This document shows, piece by piece, positions 16,456 through 23,968 of a DNA stretch of 64,000 nucleotides (the stretch's first letter is position 1; the number at the start of each line of letters is the position of its first letter). The notes beneath the pieces were generated by a model. It ran no database searches. It saw only the letters and a list, made by a program, of their open reading frames with translations, and was not told the origin of the DNA. Made by a program: the position numbers and the translations under genes. The DNA is from Bradyrhizobium sp. ISRA464 (GTDB lineage: Bacteria > Pseudomonadota > Alphaproteobacteria > Rhizobiales > Xanthobacteraceae), in NCBI RefSeq assembly GCF_029910095.1, contig NZ_CP094526.1, positions 7,812,001-7,876,000 on the forward strand, given 5' to 3'.

Positions 16456-17937
16456 TCATCCCCGCGACGGCTTCGGCGACGCCGCGTGGGACCGTGCTGC
16501 CGGTTCGCTGCGCAAGATCTGGACCGCCGGGGCCTGCGGCGTCATCAGCAGGTCCGAGGCCGAATCGAAGGACATCAGCCGCCCGGACGAGAAGTGCTTG
16601 CGGACAGTGGGATCTGCGATGGCCGCTGCGGCCGCACCGAGGCGGATACCGCCATGTTCGATGGCTTGCTGGGTGCGTTCGGCGTTGATCGTGGCGCGGC
16701 TGGCGGCGCAACGCACGCTGTCATCGCCACGATGGCCCAATCGCGTCATCGGGGTCGGCCCGTATTCGATGCCGACGGCGAGGTCGATTGCGGCATCAGG
16801 TTGGACGGCTTCCAGGCAGAGGTCGAAAGACGACCTCATAGCCGAAGCGCACAGCGCGGCCTCACGCACGCTTGCGGCAGCATCGTCGGCGCGTTCGCCT
16901 TCGGCAACGCAGCCGTGGATGCAATCACCGATGAAGCGCACGCGCTTGCCGCCGAAATCGTCCTTGAGGACAGAGTTGAGCTCCTCGCGGATGACGTGGA
17001 CGATCTTGACCGCATCACGGATCGCTTCCGAGCCGCCTTGGATCGACTGGTCGACGAAATTGGTGAACCCGTCGATGTCCGCGAAGATCGAGGCCATCCC
17101 CATGCGGATCGAGTTCGCAGGAGAGAGCTCGCTGAACTTCACGGAGGACAGCGGCAACGTGGGGCGCTTGAAGCGGAACATCGGCTCGGAAGAGTCGGAG
17201 GCGATGGCCGAAGCGGTCCGGTCGAGGCTGTCGAAAGCATACTTCCTTGCCGCGGTCGCGATGTAGGCTTCGTCCAGCGTCAAGCCGCCCGCATGCTTGC
17301 GCATCGCCGCGGCGGCGACACGCTTCTGGGCCGTTTCGGTCAGGAAGATGCCCTCCTCGGCTCCGGATGCGACGAGCTTCGCCGCGTGGTTCGCGGGCCG
17401 CCCCAGAAACAGGGTGTCCTTCTCGTGCGCGCCGCGTCCCGTGGTCATGGCGAGGCACTTGCCGTGATCGATGCCGAAGCGGATGCGCGAGGGGAAGCCG
17501 TGAGCCTCGCCGACCTTCTGTGCGGCTTCCGTGAGCTTGCGGGCAAGCGCCACGGCTCGCTCGATCTGCGCGGCGGGGTCGCCTATCGGCGAGGCGACAA
17601 CGGCATGAAGGCGGGCGCCGTGATAATCGATCCGGTCGCCGTCGTCGCCGTCGACGAGGGAATCCCACACCCGATAGTGCATGTTGAGGAAGCGCAGCAG
17701 GCGCCGGTGCGCCGCCTCCGTCTCCTGGCCGTGCTCCGTCACCAGGTCCTCGAAGTCGAGAAGCTGGCCGTAGAGATGGGCGCCTTCGACGACGAAGGCT
17801 TCCCTGAGCGGCATGCGGCTGAGCAGTCCGCGTTTGGCCAGAACCTTGCTGTCGAGCGCGATATGGCGATCGACGTCGGGCACCGTCTTCAGATGTTCGC
17901 GGATCCTCGATTTCGCGCGGTCTTGATTCCAGGACAT
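16456..17937 (-). CDS. tandem class III nucleotide cyclase
   Basis: Two cyclase homology domains. The C-terminal one (about 275-470) has SIFADIDGFTNFVD with both metal Asp positions (287 and the 338 of RFIGDC), and a VRCAASRATINAERTQ helix in place of the usual N-x-x-x-R. The N-terminal one (about 55-245) keeps FGIDHGKCLAM and LFLGRPANHAAKLVA but lacks a clear second metal motif, so it may be regulatory, or the two may form one active centre. The purine-selecting Lys before GDG is Arg in the C-terminal domain. The nucleotide specificity is open, pyrimidine included. It follows the cNMP-cyclase gene after 10 bp. Confidence 0.75.
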   Translation of the reverse strand: MSWNQDRAKSRIREHLKTVPDVDRHIALDSKVLAKRGLLSRMPLREAFVVEGAHLYGQLLDFEDLVTEHGQETEAAHRRLLRFLNMHYRVWDSLVDGDDGDRIDYHGARLHAVVASPIGDPAAQIERAVALARKLTEAAQKVGEAHGFPSRIRFGIDHGKCLAMTTGRGAHEKDTLFLGRPANHAAKLVASGAEEGIFLTETAQKRVAAAAMRKHAGGLTLDEAYIATAARKYAFDSLDRTASAIASDSSEPMFRFKRPTLPLSSVKFSELSPANSIRMGMASIFADIDGFTNFVDQSIQGGSEAIRDAVKIVHVIREELNSVLKDDFGGKRVRFIGDCIHGCVAEGERADDAAASVREAALCASAMRSSFDLCLEAVQPDAAIDLAVGIEYGPTPMTRLGHRGDDSVRCAASRATINAERTQQAIEHGGIRLGAAAAAIADPTVRKHFSSGRLMSFDSASDLLMTPQAPAVQILRSEPAARSHAASPKPSRG

Positions 17938-17947
17938 TACCTTCTCC

Positions 17948-19060
17948 TCAGATGGAATAGACGTCGAGTTCGACGCCGTGCTTCACTTCCACCTTCGTCG
18001 GGCCCCGGAAGGTGTCGGGGTCTGCACCCGACCCGACCATCAGGTCGCGCAGGGTCGGGCTGATTCTGATCTCGCCGAGTTCGGGAGATTTCGCTTGTTC
18101 GTACCTGGCCGCCATGTTGACGGCGGCTCCGAGCAGCGTGACGGCGATCCTGTTCTCGGCGCCAAAGTCGCCGAACGCCACGTCACCGGCGTGCAGGCCG
18201 ATGCGCAGGCCGAGCGGCAAGCCGTGCTTCTCGAAGTAGGCCCGGCATTCCGCGGCTACCTTCAGCACGCAGGCGAGCACAGCGGTCGGCACGCACCTCT
18301 CGCGATCGCCGGAATCGACGAACCAGTAGGCCATCGCACCGTCGCCCATAAGCTTGTCGATCTGGCCGCCGCCATCGCGCACCGCGTTGATCTGGATGGC
18401 GGCGAGTTCGCTGAGATGCGCGGCGACTTCGCTGGAGGATTTGGAGGCCGACCAGACGCTGAATCCGGCGATGTCACTGAAGAAGATGACCGCGCGGCGG
18501 CTCTGGATCGCAGGTCGGTCGCCGCGCGTCGCTATTTTGACGAGCCCGAGGGCGTCTCCATCAGAAAACCTGCGGAGGAGTCGTTCGTGCTGGGAGGCCA
18601 GGCTGCGCAACTCGGAGCGCATGTCGGTGGCCTGTTCGAGCTTGTGGTTGATGACGCCCGCCAGCGTCAGCGTCCAGATGACCTTCTCTTGATCTTGCAA
18701 TCGCTCCTGGAAGGATGCGTCGATGCACAGCAGTTTGACCGGTCCGACAGCCCGCACATCGGCCGTGCGGGTGCCGTCTTTGCCGGACAGGACGTGGACG
18801 AGCCCCTGCTCCCCGAAGAGTTCGCCGTCGGCGCGAAAGACGACGATCTGGTCGTCGGCGCGGACCTCCACCTGACCGGCGATGATCAGCCAGCATCCCT
18901 GGACGCGCTCTCCGCGTCTGCAGATCGATTCGCCCGGGAGAGCGTCTTGCACGGTCCCCAGTCCCGTCCGCTCGAGCGCTTTCTGGATCGCGACCGGATC
19001 CGGGCAGAACTGCCGGAGAAAAACTTCGAGCTTGTCCTCGACATCGGAGGGAAAGGGCAT
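17948..19060 (-). CDS. cyclic-nucleotide-binding domain fused to class III cyclase
   Basis: Residues 30-135 form a CRP-type cNMP-binding barrel (PGESICRRGERVQGCWLIIAG, VEVRADDQIVVFRADGELFGEQ). Residues 188-370 are a complete class III cyclase: VIFFSDIAGFS with D196, IDKLMGDGAMA with K236 and D240, and AAVNMAARYEQ with N315 and R319. All metal, base-selecting and transition-state positions are present, so it should make a cyclic nucleotide, plausibly cAMP. A sensor and a cyclase in one chain suggests feedback or cross-talk with the tandem cyclase downstream. It is first in the operon, and the divergent intergenic region holds two repeated sites. Confidence 0.85.
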   Translation of the reverse strand: MPFPSDVEDKLEVFLRQFCPDPVAIQKALERTGLGTVQDALPGESICRRGERVQGCWLIIAGQVEVRADDQIVVFRADGELFGEQGLVHVLSGKDGTRTADVRAVGPVKLLCIDASFQERLQDQEKVIWTLTLAGVINHKLEQATDMRSELRSLASQHERLLRRFSDGDALGLVKIATRGDRPAIQSRRAVIFFSDIAGFSVWSASKSSSEVAAHLSELAAIQINAVRDGGGQIDKLMGDGAMAYWFVDSGDRERCVPTAVLACVLKVAAECRAYFEKHGLPLGLRIGLHAGDVAFGDFGAENRIAVTLLGAAVNMAARYEQAKSPELGEIRISPTLRDLMVGSGADPDTFRGPTKVEVKHGVELDVYSI

Positions 19061-19127
19061 ATCTCGTGTTCCACCTGGACGTGTATCAAAGGTTAAAGGG
19101 CAACCATTTTGTTTTGCGGCATATTAA

Positions 19128-19148
19128 GTATGTCTATTCCGAACATAC
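19128..19148. promoter_or_regulatory. operator-like site 1
   Basis: GTATGT and ACATAC are perfect inverted repeats with 9 bp between them. The core TGTnnCTAyTCCGAACA recurs 50 bp downstream. It lies between the divergent cyclase operon and the XRE gene, so it is a likely site for the XRE repressor. Confidence 0.5.
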
Positions 19149-19180
19149 AAAGGCCTTTGCCGCCGGTCAAGGACGGATTA

Positions 19181-19197
19181 TGTTGCTACTCCGAACA
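19181..19197. promoter_or_regulatory. operator-like site 2
   Basis: TGTTGCTACTCCGAACA matches site 1 at nearly all core positions and has TGTT/AACA ends. It lies 23 bp before the chosen GTG of the XRE gene, consistent with autoregulation. Confidence 0.5.
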
Positions 19198-19219
19198 GAA
19201 CGCGAAGGGGAAGCAGCGC

Positions 19220-19537
19220 GTGGCAGAGACCATCCGGGATCGAATTAAGGCACTGAGAAAGAAGGCGAAATTGACGCTAGATCAGGCGGCAGAACAGGCA
19301 GGATTGAGTAAGTCCTACCTGTGGGAGCTCGAAAATCGAGACCTCCCGCGCCCATCGGCGGAGAAGCTCGCCGGGCTGGCGCGCGCCTTCAACGTGACGG
19401 TCGATTACCTTCTCGGCGGCGAAGCTGTCGAGAACCTGGGGTCAGCCGAAGACAAGGCGTTCTTCCGCGAATACCAGTCCATGTCGCCGGAGGCCAAGGC
19501 TCGTCTGAGGCGGTTGGCGAAAGCTCTGGACGATTGA
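19220..19537 (+). CDS. XRE-family HTH regulator
   Basis: Residues 4-70 are a classic XRE helix-turn-helix (IRDRIKALRKKAKLTLDQAA, then AGLSKSYLWELENRDLPRPS, ending VTVDYLLGG). The C-terminal 35 residues are a charged helical tail, a plausible cleavage or dimerisation segment. I chose the GTG after GAAGGGGAAG; upstream alternative starts add low-quality residues and would cover site 2. One base separates its stop from the ImmA/IrrE gene, the usual layout of repressor-protease pairs like DdrO/IrrE. It probably represses the divergent cyclase operon and itself. Confidence 0.85.
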   Translation: MAETIRDRIKALRKKAKLTLDQAAEQAGLSKSYLWELENRDLPRPSAEKLAGLARAFNVTVDYLLGGEAVENLGSAEDKAFFREYQSMSPEAKARLRRLAKALDD

Positions 19538-19538
19538 C

Positions 19539-20417
19539 ATGAATTTCGAGGGGTGGGGGCTTCAGAGGTGGGCCAACCACTTCAACCAGATGCTGAACCT
19601 GGCGAACCCACCCGACCGTTACCGCTTCGACGTCGGCCGGCTCGCCATGGAAACGACCGCGCAGATGTTTCCGAGCGACCCGATCACGAAGGTCGAAGAA
19701 GAGGACCTCGATGGCTTTGCCGGTGCCCTCGTCCCAGCCGAATCCAGGACTCGCTGGGGCATCGCTTACGGCAAGGGACAGTCGCCTGGAAGGCGCAGGT
19801 TCACCATCGCCCATGAATTCGGGCACTTCCTGCTCCACAGGAAGAAATATCCGAACGGCATCCATTCGAGCGAAGCCGATGTGGACGGCCGGACGAAAAT
19901 CGAAGTCGAACGCGAGGCGAACGAGTTCGCGGCGTGGCTGCTGATGCCGCTGGACGATTTCCGACAGCAGATCGCGCCGAGGGACAAGCCCGACTTCGAT
20001 GCCATCGGCAACTGCGCGGATCGCTACGAGGTCTCTTTGGTTGCAGCGGTTCTGAGATGGCTCAGATACACCGATAGACGGGCCGTCTTCGTCACCTCCG
20101 TCGACGGATACGTCAAGTGGGCGTGGTCCAGCGACGCAGCTTTCAAGAGCGGCGTCTTCATCCGCACCAGCCGGGGCCCCGTCGAGCTTCCGGCCGCGTC
20201 CGCCGCGGGGCAGGAGCAGTTCACGCCCGAAGTCCGGAGCGGCGTCGATCACGCAGCCGGGGTGTGGTTCAACGAGCGCGTCAGGGAGCATTCGTTCAGG
20301 AGCGAGAAGTACGACACCGTCTATAGCCTGCTGCATCTTGGCGATGCCGAACCCAAGTCCTGGAGCGAAGGAAAACCGCTCGAGGACACGTACGAACGTT
20401 TCGTGCGCCGCGGGTGA
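19539..20417 (+). CDS. ImmA/IrrE-family metalloprotease
   Basis: A zinc-protease motif lies near residue 90: FTIAHEFGHFLLHRK (HExxH), followed about 35 residues later by VEREANEFAAWLLMP with the third ligand Glu. The family cleaves partner XRE repressors after a stress signal, as in ImmR/ImmA and DdrO/IrrE. The C-terminal 130 residues (KWAWSSDAAFKSGVFI) form a beta-rich domain that could sense the signal. It is coupled to the XRE gene upstream. The expected outcome is derepression of the cyclase operon when the protease is activated. Confidence 0.85.
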   Translation: MNFEGWGLQRWANHFNQMLNLANPPDRYRFDVGRLAMETTAQMFPSDPITKVEEEDLDGFAGALVPAESRTRWGIAYGKGQSPGRRRFTIAHEFGHFLLHRKKYPNGIHSSEADVDGRTKIEVEREANEFAAWLLMPLDDFRQQIAPRDKPDFDAIGNCADRYEVSLVAAVLRWLRYTDRRAVFVTSVDGYVKWAWSSDAAFKSGVFIRTSRGPVELPAASAAGQEQFTPEVRSGVDHAAGVWFNERVREHSFRSEKYDTVYSLLHLGDAEPKSWSEGKPLEDTYERFVRRG

Positions 20418-20567
20418 GATCGAGCGTCGCTTCGTAGTTCGGGCCTTACCGCCAGCCCCGACGCATGTGCGCTTCGATGTCGTGGGACGAAAGCACTTTC
20501 TCCGTGAACCCCCAATCGAGTTGCAGTTGGCGCAGCGCGCCCGCCAGGTGCCGCCCGAGGCCTGAAG

Positions 20568-21296
20568 ATGTGCAACCTTTACTCAATGACAAAGAACGTT
20601 GATGCGATCCGTCGGCTGTTTGGGGCGCTCAACAGCCGCGTGGGCAACCTGCCTAGCATGCCGGGAATCTTTCCGGACTATCCGGCGCCGATCGTGCGCA
20701 ACGCGCCCGACGGGCCAGAAATCGTCACGGCGCGCTGGGGCATGCCGTCGTCGCAGCGGGCGCTGATGGATGCCACGAAGAAGCGGGCGCAGAAGCTGGA
20801 GGCCAAGGGGCAGGCCGTCGATTTCAAGGAGCTGCTGCGCATGGAGCCGGACAGCGGCACGACCAACATCCGAAACGTCAACAGTGCACATTGGAAACGG
20901 TGGCTTGCACCGGACAACCGGTGCCTGGTGCCGTTTACGTCGTTTTCCGAGTACGACACGATCGACGGCAAGAAGGTTCCGGTGTGGTTTGCACAGGACG
21001 AGAGCCGCCCGCTGCTGGCGTTTGCCGGCATCTGGACGAACTGGACCAGCGTGCGCAAGGTCAAGGAAGGCGAAGTGACCTCCGATGTGTTTGGCTTTCT
21101 GACTAGCGATCCCAACGCCGAGGTGAAGCGCGTCCACCCGAAGGCAATGCCGGTTATCCTGACGACTACGGAGGAACGCGACGTGTGGATGCGCGCCCCT
21201 TGGGACAAGGCCAAAGCGCTGCAGCGGCCCCTGCCCGACGACGCGCTCGAGATCGTCGCCAGGGGCGAGAAGGAAGACCCATTCCCGACCGCCTAG
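20568..21296 (+). CDS. SRAP-domain protein (SOS response-associated peptidase family)
   Basis: It starts MCNLYS, so Cys2 is exposed after Met removal as in YedK/HMCES, which form a covalent link with abasic sites in single-stranded DNA. The family motifs follow in order: [39 protein letters not shown] with the conserved Glu, and [12 protein letters not shown] with the conserved His. The 242-residue length is normal. It precedes a small gene and dinB in the same direction, consistent with a DNA-damage tolerance cluster. No clear LexA box was found upstream. Confidence 0.9.
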   Translation: MCNLYSMTKNVDAIRRLFGALNSRVGNLPSMPGIFPDYPAPIVRNAPDGPEIVTARWGMPSSQRALMDATKKRAQKLEAKGQAVDFKELLRMEPDSGTTNIRNVNSAHWKRWLAPDNRCLVPFTSFSEYDTIDGKKVPVWFAQDESRPLLAFAGIWTNWTSVRKVKEGEVTSDVFGFLTSDPNAEVKRVHPKAMPVILTTTEERDVWMRAPWDKAKALQRPLPDDALEIVARGEKEDPFPTA

Positions 21297-21422
21297 CCTT
21301 GTACACAGGAGCGCGGAACAGGTGGAAAAGCGGCAGACCCCGCAATCCGGAATCCCTGCCCTGTGCTAACCGCCGGGAACAGAGGTGAGACGGGCGGATT
21401 CGTTCGGGCAGGAAAGATCTCG

Positions 21423-21695
21423 ATGCTGATGACGAAAGAACGGCGGCCCGCGATCCGGACGCTGCGCGGCTGGGCCATCTCGGCGCTCAACGAAGCCGGC
21501 GCCATCCGTGAATGTGAGGAGCACGGCTGGATGCGGGATCGCGCGGATCCGCACGCACGCGACCGCGCGTTCGATATCGCCCGCCGGGATCCGACGACTG
21601 GCGTTTCGCCGGAAGCTGCGGCCGTCGCGATCGCCGAGGTGTTGGATTCGATCGGCGACACCTGCCCTGAATGCCCGCCGGCGGATTGCGGCTGA
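21423..21695 (+). CDS. hypothetical protein of the dinB neighbourhood
   Basis: A 90-residue protein with segments RTLRGWAISALNEAGAIREC, HGWMRDRADPHARDRAFDIA, then SIGDTCPECPPADCG with a C-terminal Cys cluster. I recognise the pattern as one common in Bradyrhizobium, without an assigned function. An earlier in-frame ATG would add 20 poorly protein-like residues. It lies between the SRAP and dinB genes on the same strand. Confidence 0.6.
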   Translation: MLMTKERRPAIRTLRGWAISALNEAGAIRECEEHGWMRDRADPHARDRAFDIARRDPTTGVSPEAAAVAIAEVLDSIGDTCPECPPADCG

Positions 21696-21737
21696 CTTCG
21701 CCGCGACTCGACTTGCGGATCCCTGTACAATCCGCGC

Positions 21738-22841
21738 ATGATCCCTTCCGATCAGGAACACGACGTCTCAACGTCGCCTCACCGCAAGATCATCCATATC
21801 GACATGGACGCCTTCTACGCGTCGGTCGAGCAGCGCGACAATCCGGACCTGCGCGGCAAGCCAGTCGCGGTGGGCGGTTCGGCCGAGCGCGGAGTCGTCG
21901 CCGCCGCGAGCTATGAAGCCCGCAAATTCGGCGTCCGCTCCGCGATGCCGTCGGTCACCGCCAAGCGACAGTGCCCCGACCTGATCTTCGTCAAGCCGCG
22001 CTTCGAAATCTACAAAGCGATCAGCCGGCAGATTCGTGAAATCTTCGCCGAGCACACGCCGATCATCGAGCCCCTCTCGCTCGACGAAGCCTACCTCGAC
22101 GTCACCGAGAATCTGCAAGGCATTCCACTGGCCAGAGACGTCGCGCTGCGGATCCGCGAGAAGATCAAGGCTGAGACTGGCCTGAACGCCTCGGCGGGCA
22201 TCTCCTACAACAAATTCCTGGCGAAGCTTGCCTCCGATCACCGAAAGCCCAACGGTCAGTACGTCATCTCGCCGGAGATGGGACCGGCTTTCGTCGAGAC
22301 GCTGCCGGTCGGAAAGTTTCACGGCATCGGGCCGGCGACCGCGGCAAAGTTCAACGCCTTCGGGATCCGGACCGGCCTCGACATCCGCAACCAATCCCTC
22401 GCCTTTTTGCAGGAGAATTTTGGCAAATCCGGCACCTACTATTACTGGATCTCACGCGGCATCGATGAGCGTCCTGTTCGAGCCAACCGCATCCGTAAAT
22501 CCGTCGGCGCCGAGAACACGTTCTCCACTGACCTCACTGAGTTCGACTCCATGGCGGCAGAGCTCGAACCGCTGATCGACAAGGTCTGGCGGCACTGCGA
22601 GTCGGCGAACACTCGGGCGCGAACGGTAACGCTCAAAGTGAAGTTCGCCGACTTCGAGATCATTACGCGCAGCCGATCCGTTTCTTCGGTCGTCGCGAGT
22701 CGCGATGACCTCGCACACCTGGCGATCGGTCTACTGGAAGACAATATGCCTCTTCCGAAGGCGGTGCGTCTCTTGGGTGTGTCGTTGTCGTCCCTGCTAG
22801 ACGAGAACGACACGGAGCCACAACTGGATTTCGGGATTTGA
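21738..22841 (+). CDS. dinB: DNA polymerase IV (Y family)
   Basis: The Y-family palm motifs are intact: IIHIDMDAFYASVEQ with the catalytic Asp, and EPLSLDEAYLDVT with the Asp-Glu pair. The thumb HhH (VGKFHGIGPATAAKFNAFGI) and the little finger follow. The C-terminus ends QLDFGI, which fits a beta-clamp-binding motif. The 367-residue length is typical. It performs error-prone translesion synthesis. The genus often carries several dinB copies; this one lies with SRAP and exonuclease genes. Confidence 0.95.
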   Translation: MIPSDQEHDVSTSPHRKIIHIDMDAFYASVEQRDNPDLRGKPVAVGGSAERGVVAAASYEARKFGVRSAMPSVTAKRQCPDLIFVKPRFEIYKAISRQIREIFAEHTPIIEPLSLDEAYLDVTENLQGIPLARDVALRIREKIKAETGLNASAGISYNKFLAKLASDHRKPNGQYVISPEMGPAFVETLPVGKFHGIGPATAAKFNAFGIRTGLDIRNQSLAFLQENFGKSGTYYYWISRGIDERPVRANRIRKSVGAENTFSTDLTEFDSMAAELEPLIDKVWRHCESANTRARTVTLKVKFADFEIITRSRSVSSVVASRDDLAHLAIGLLEDNMPLPKAVRLLGVSLSSLLDENDTEPQLDFGI

Positions 22842-22911
22842 ACCGGACTAGACTTGTAGCTCCAGCAGACTCAATGCGCGGATAACGTGTCCAGAGGATC
22901 GCAACACTCCA

Positions 22912-23808
22912 ATGCTTGAACCCGACCTGACTCTGGCCGCCATGGCCGAGGCATTGGCCAAATCTACCGACTATCGCGTCCTCCGACGCCTGGTTCCTCG
23001 GACGATGTTCAGCTCATCCATCGGCCAAAGTACAAAAACCGGCATCCTGATCGACACCGAGACTACAGGTCTCGATGTGCAAAAAGACGAGGTTATCGAA
23101 CTGGGGATGGTAAAGTTCGACTATCTGGCCGACGGCCGCATCGCCGGCGTACGGGATGTCCTCTCTTCGTTCAACGAGCCGACAGTGTCGATCTCACAGG
23201 AAGTCACTGCGCTCACCGGCATCACCGACGAGATGGTCGCCGGACATCGGATCGATGCGGACGCGGTTTCTGCGTTCGCCGAGGATGCGGTAATCGTCAT
23301 CGCCCACAATGCCGGCTTCGACCGCAAATTCGCGGAGCGCTACTGGCCCATCTTCGAACGGAAAGCGTGGGGATGTTCGGCCACGGAAGTCGAGTGGCGC
23401 AAGCACGGCTTCGAAGGCTCTCGCTTGGGCTACCTCCTCAACGGAACCGGCTTCTTCCACCACGCCCATAGGGCGGTCGACGATTGCCACGCCCTTCTTG
23501 AGATCCTCGCGTTCGAGTTGCCGACGACCGGAACGCCAGCGCTCGCCGTTCTGCTGGAACGGGCCCGCAAAAAGACGATACGCCTATGGGCAGAGCAGTC
23601 GCCCTTCGATCTCAAGGACGCGCTCAAGCGGCGCGGCTACCGCTGGAGCGACGGGAGCGATGGCAGGCCGAGGTCATGGTACGTCGACGTCGACGAAAGC
23701 ATGCTGGACGACGAAATCGCATTCCTCACGACCGAGATCTATTTTTGTGACGTCGAGCCACGTCTTCAGGCCTTGACCGCCTTTGATCGGTTTTCGATCA
23801 GGGCCTAG
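22912..23808 (+). CDS. DEDDh 3'-5' exonuclease (DnaQ-like)
   Basis: Exo I is GILIDTETTGLD, Exo II lies in VIVIAHNAGFDRKFAE, and Exo III is FHHAHRAVDDCHALLE with the H-x4-D form, so all four acidic residues and the His are present. A C-terminal extension (KRRGYRWSDGSDGRPRSWYV) forms a small extra domain found in some DnaQ-like proteins of islands. It acts on single-stranded or mismatched 3' ends. The SNF2-like helicase that follows could be its partner. Confidence 0.85.
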   Translation: MLEPDLTLAAMAEALAKSTDYRVLRRLVPRTMFSSSIGQSTKTGILIDTETTGLDVQKDEVIELGMVKFDYLADGRIAGVRDVLSSFNEPTVSISQEVTALTGITDEMVAGHRIDADAVSAFAEDAVIVIAHNAGFDRKFAERYWPIFERKAWGCSATEVEWRKHGFEGSRLGYLLNGTGFFHHAHRAVDDCHALLEILAFELPTTGTPALAVLLERARKKTIRLWAEQSPFDLKDALKRRGYRWSDGSDGRPRSWYVDVDESMLDDEIAFLTTEIYFCDVEPRLQALTAFDRFSIRA

Positions 23809-23968
23809 GCGAGCCCAGAGTCGGACGGCGCTGCCCTCAACGTTCACGGCACTTTCTCGACGCGCTCGCAGCCGCCGCCAGCCGAGCTACCCGCAAAGGT
23901 TGCCGACGGGCGCCAAACCGGGCATGCTACGGCAATTAGAACAACCAAATGCCCGGGCTTTGCGAGGA

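Noticed and set aside
15679..18063. 794-codon open frame on the plus strand across the E2-like and cyclase genes
   Set aside because: It is the antisense shadow of GC-rich coding DNA; its translation has no domain, while the minus strand carries intact cyclase and E2-like motifs.
20418..20567. frame continuing past the ImmA gene into the SRAP upstream region
   Set aside because: It has no start codon outside the ImmA gene and no recognised similarity; treated as intergenic.
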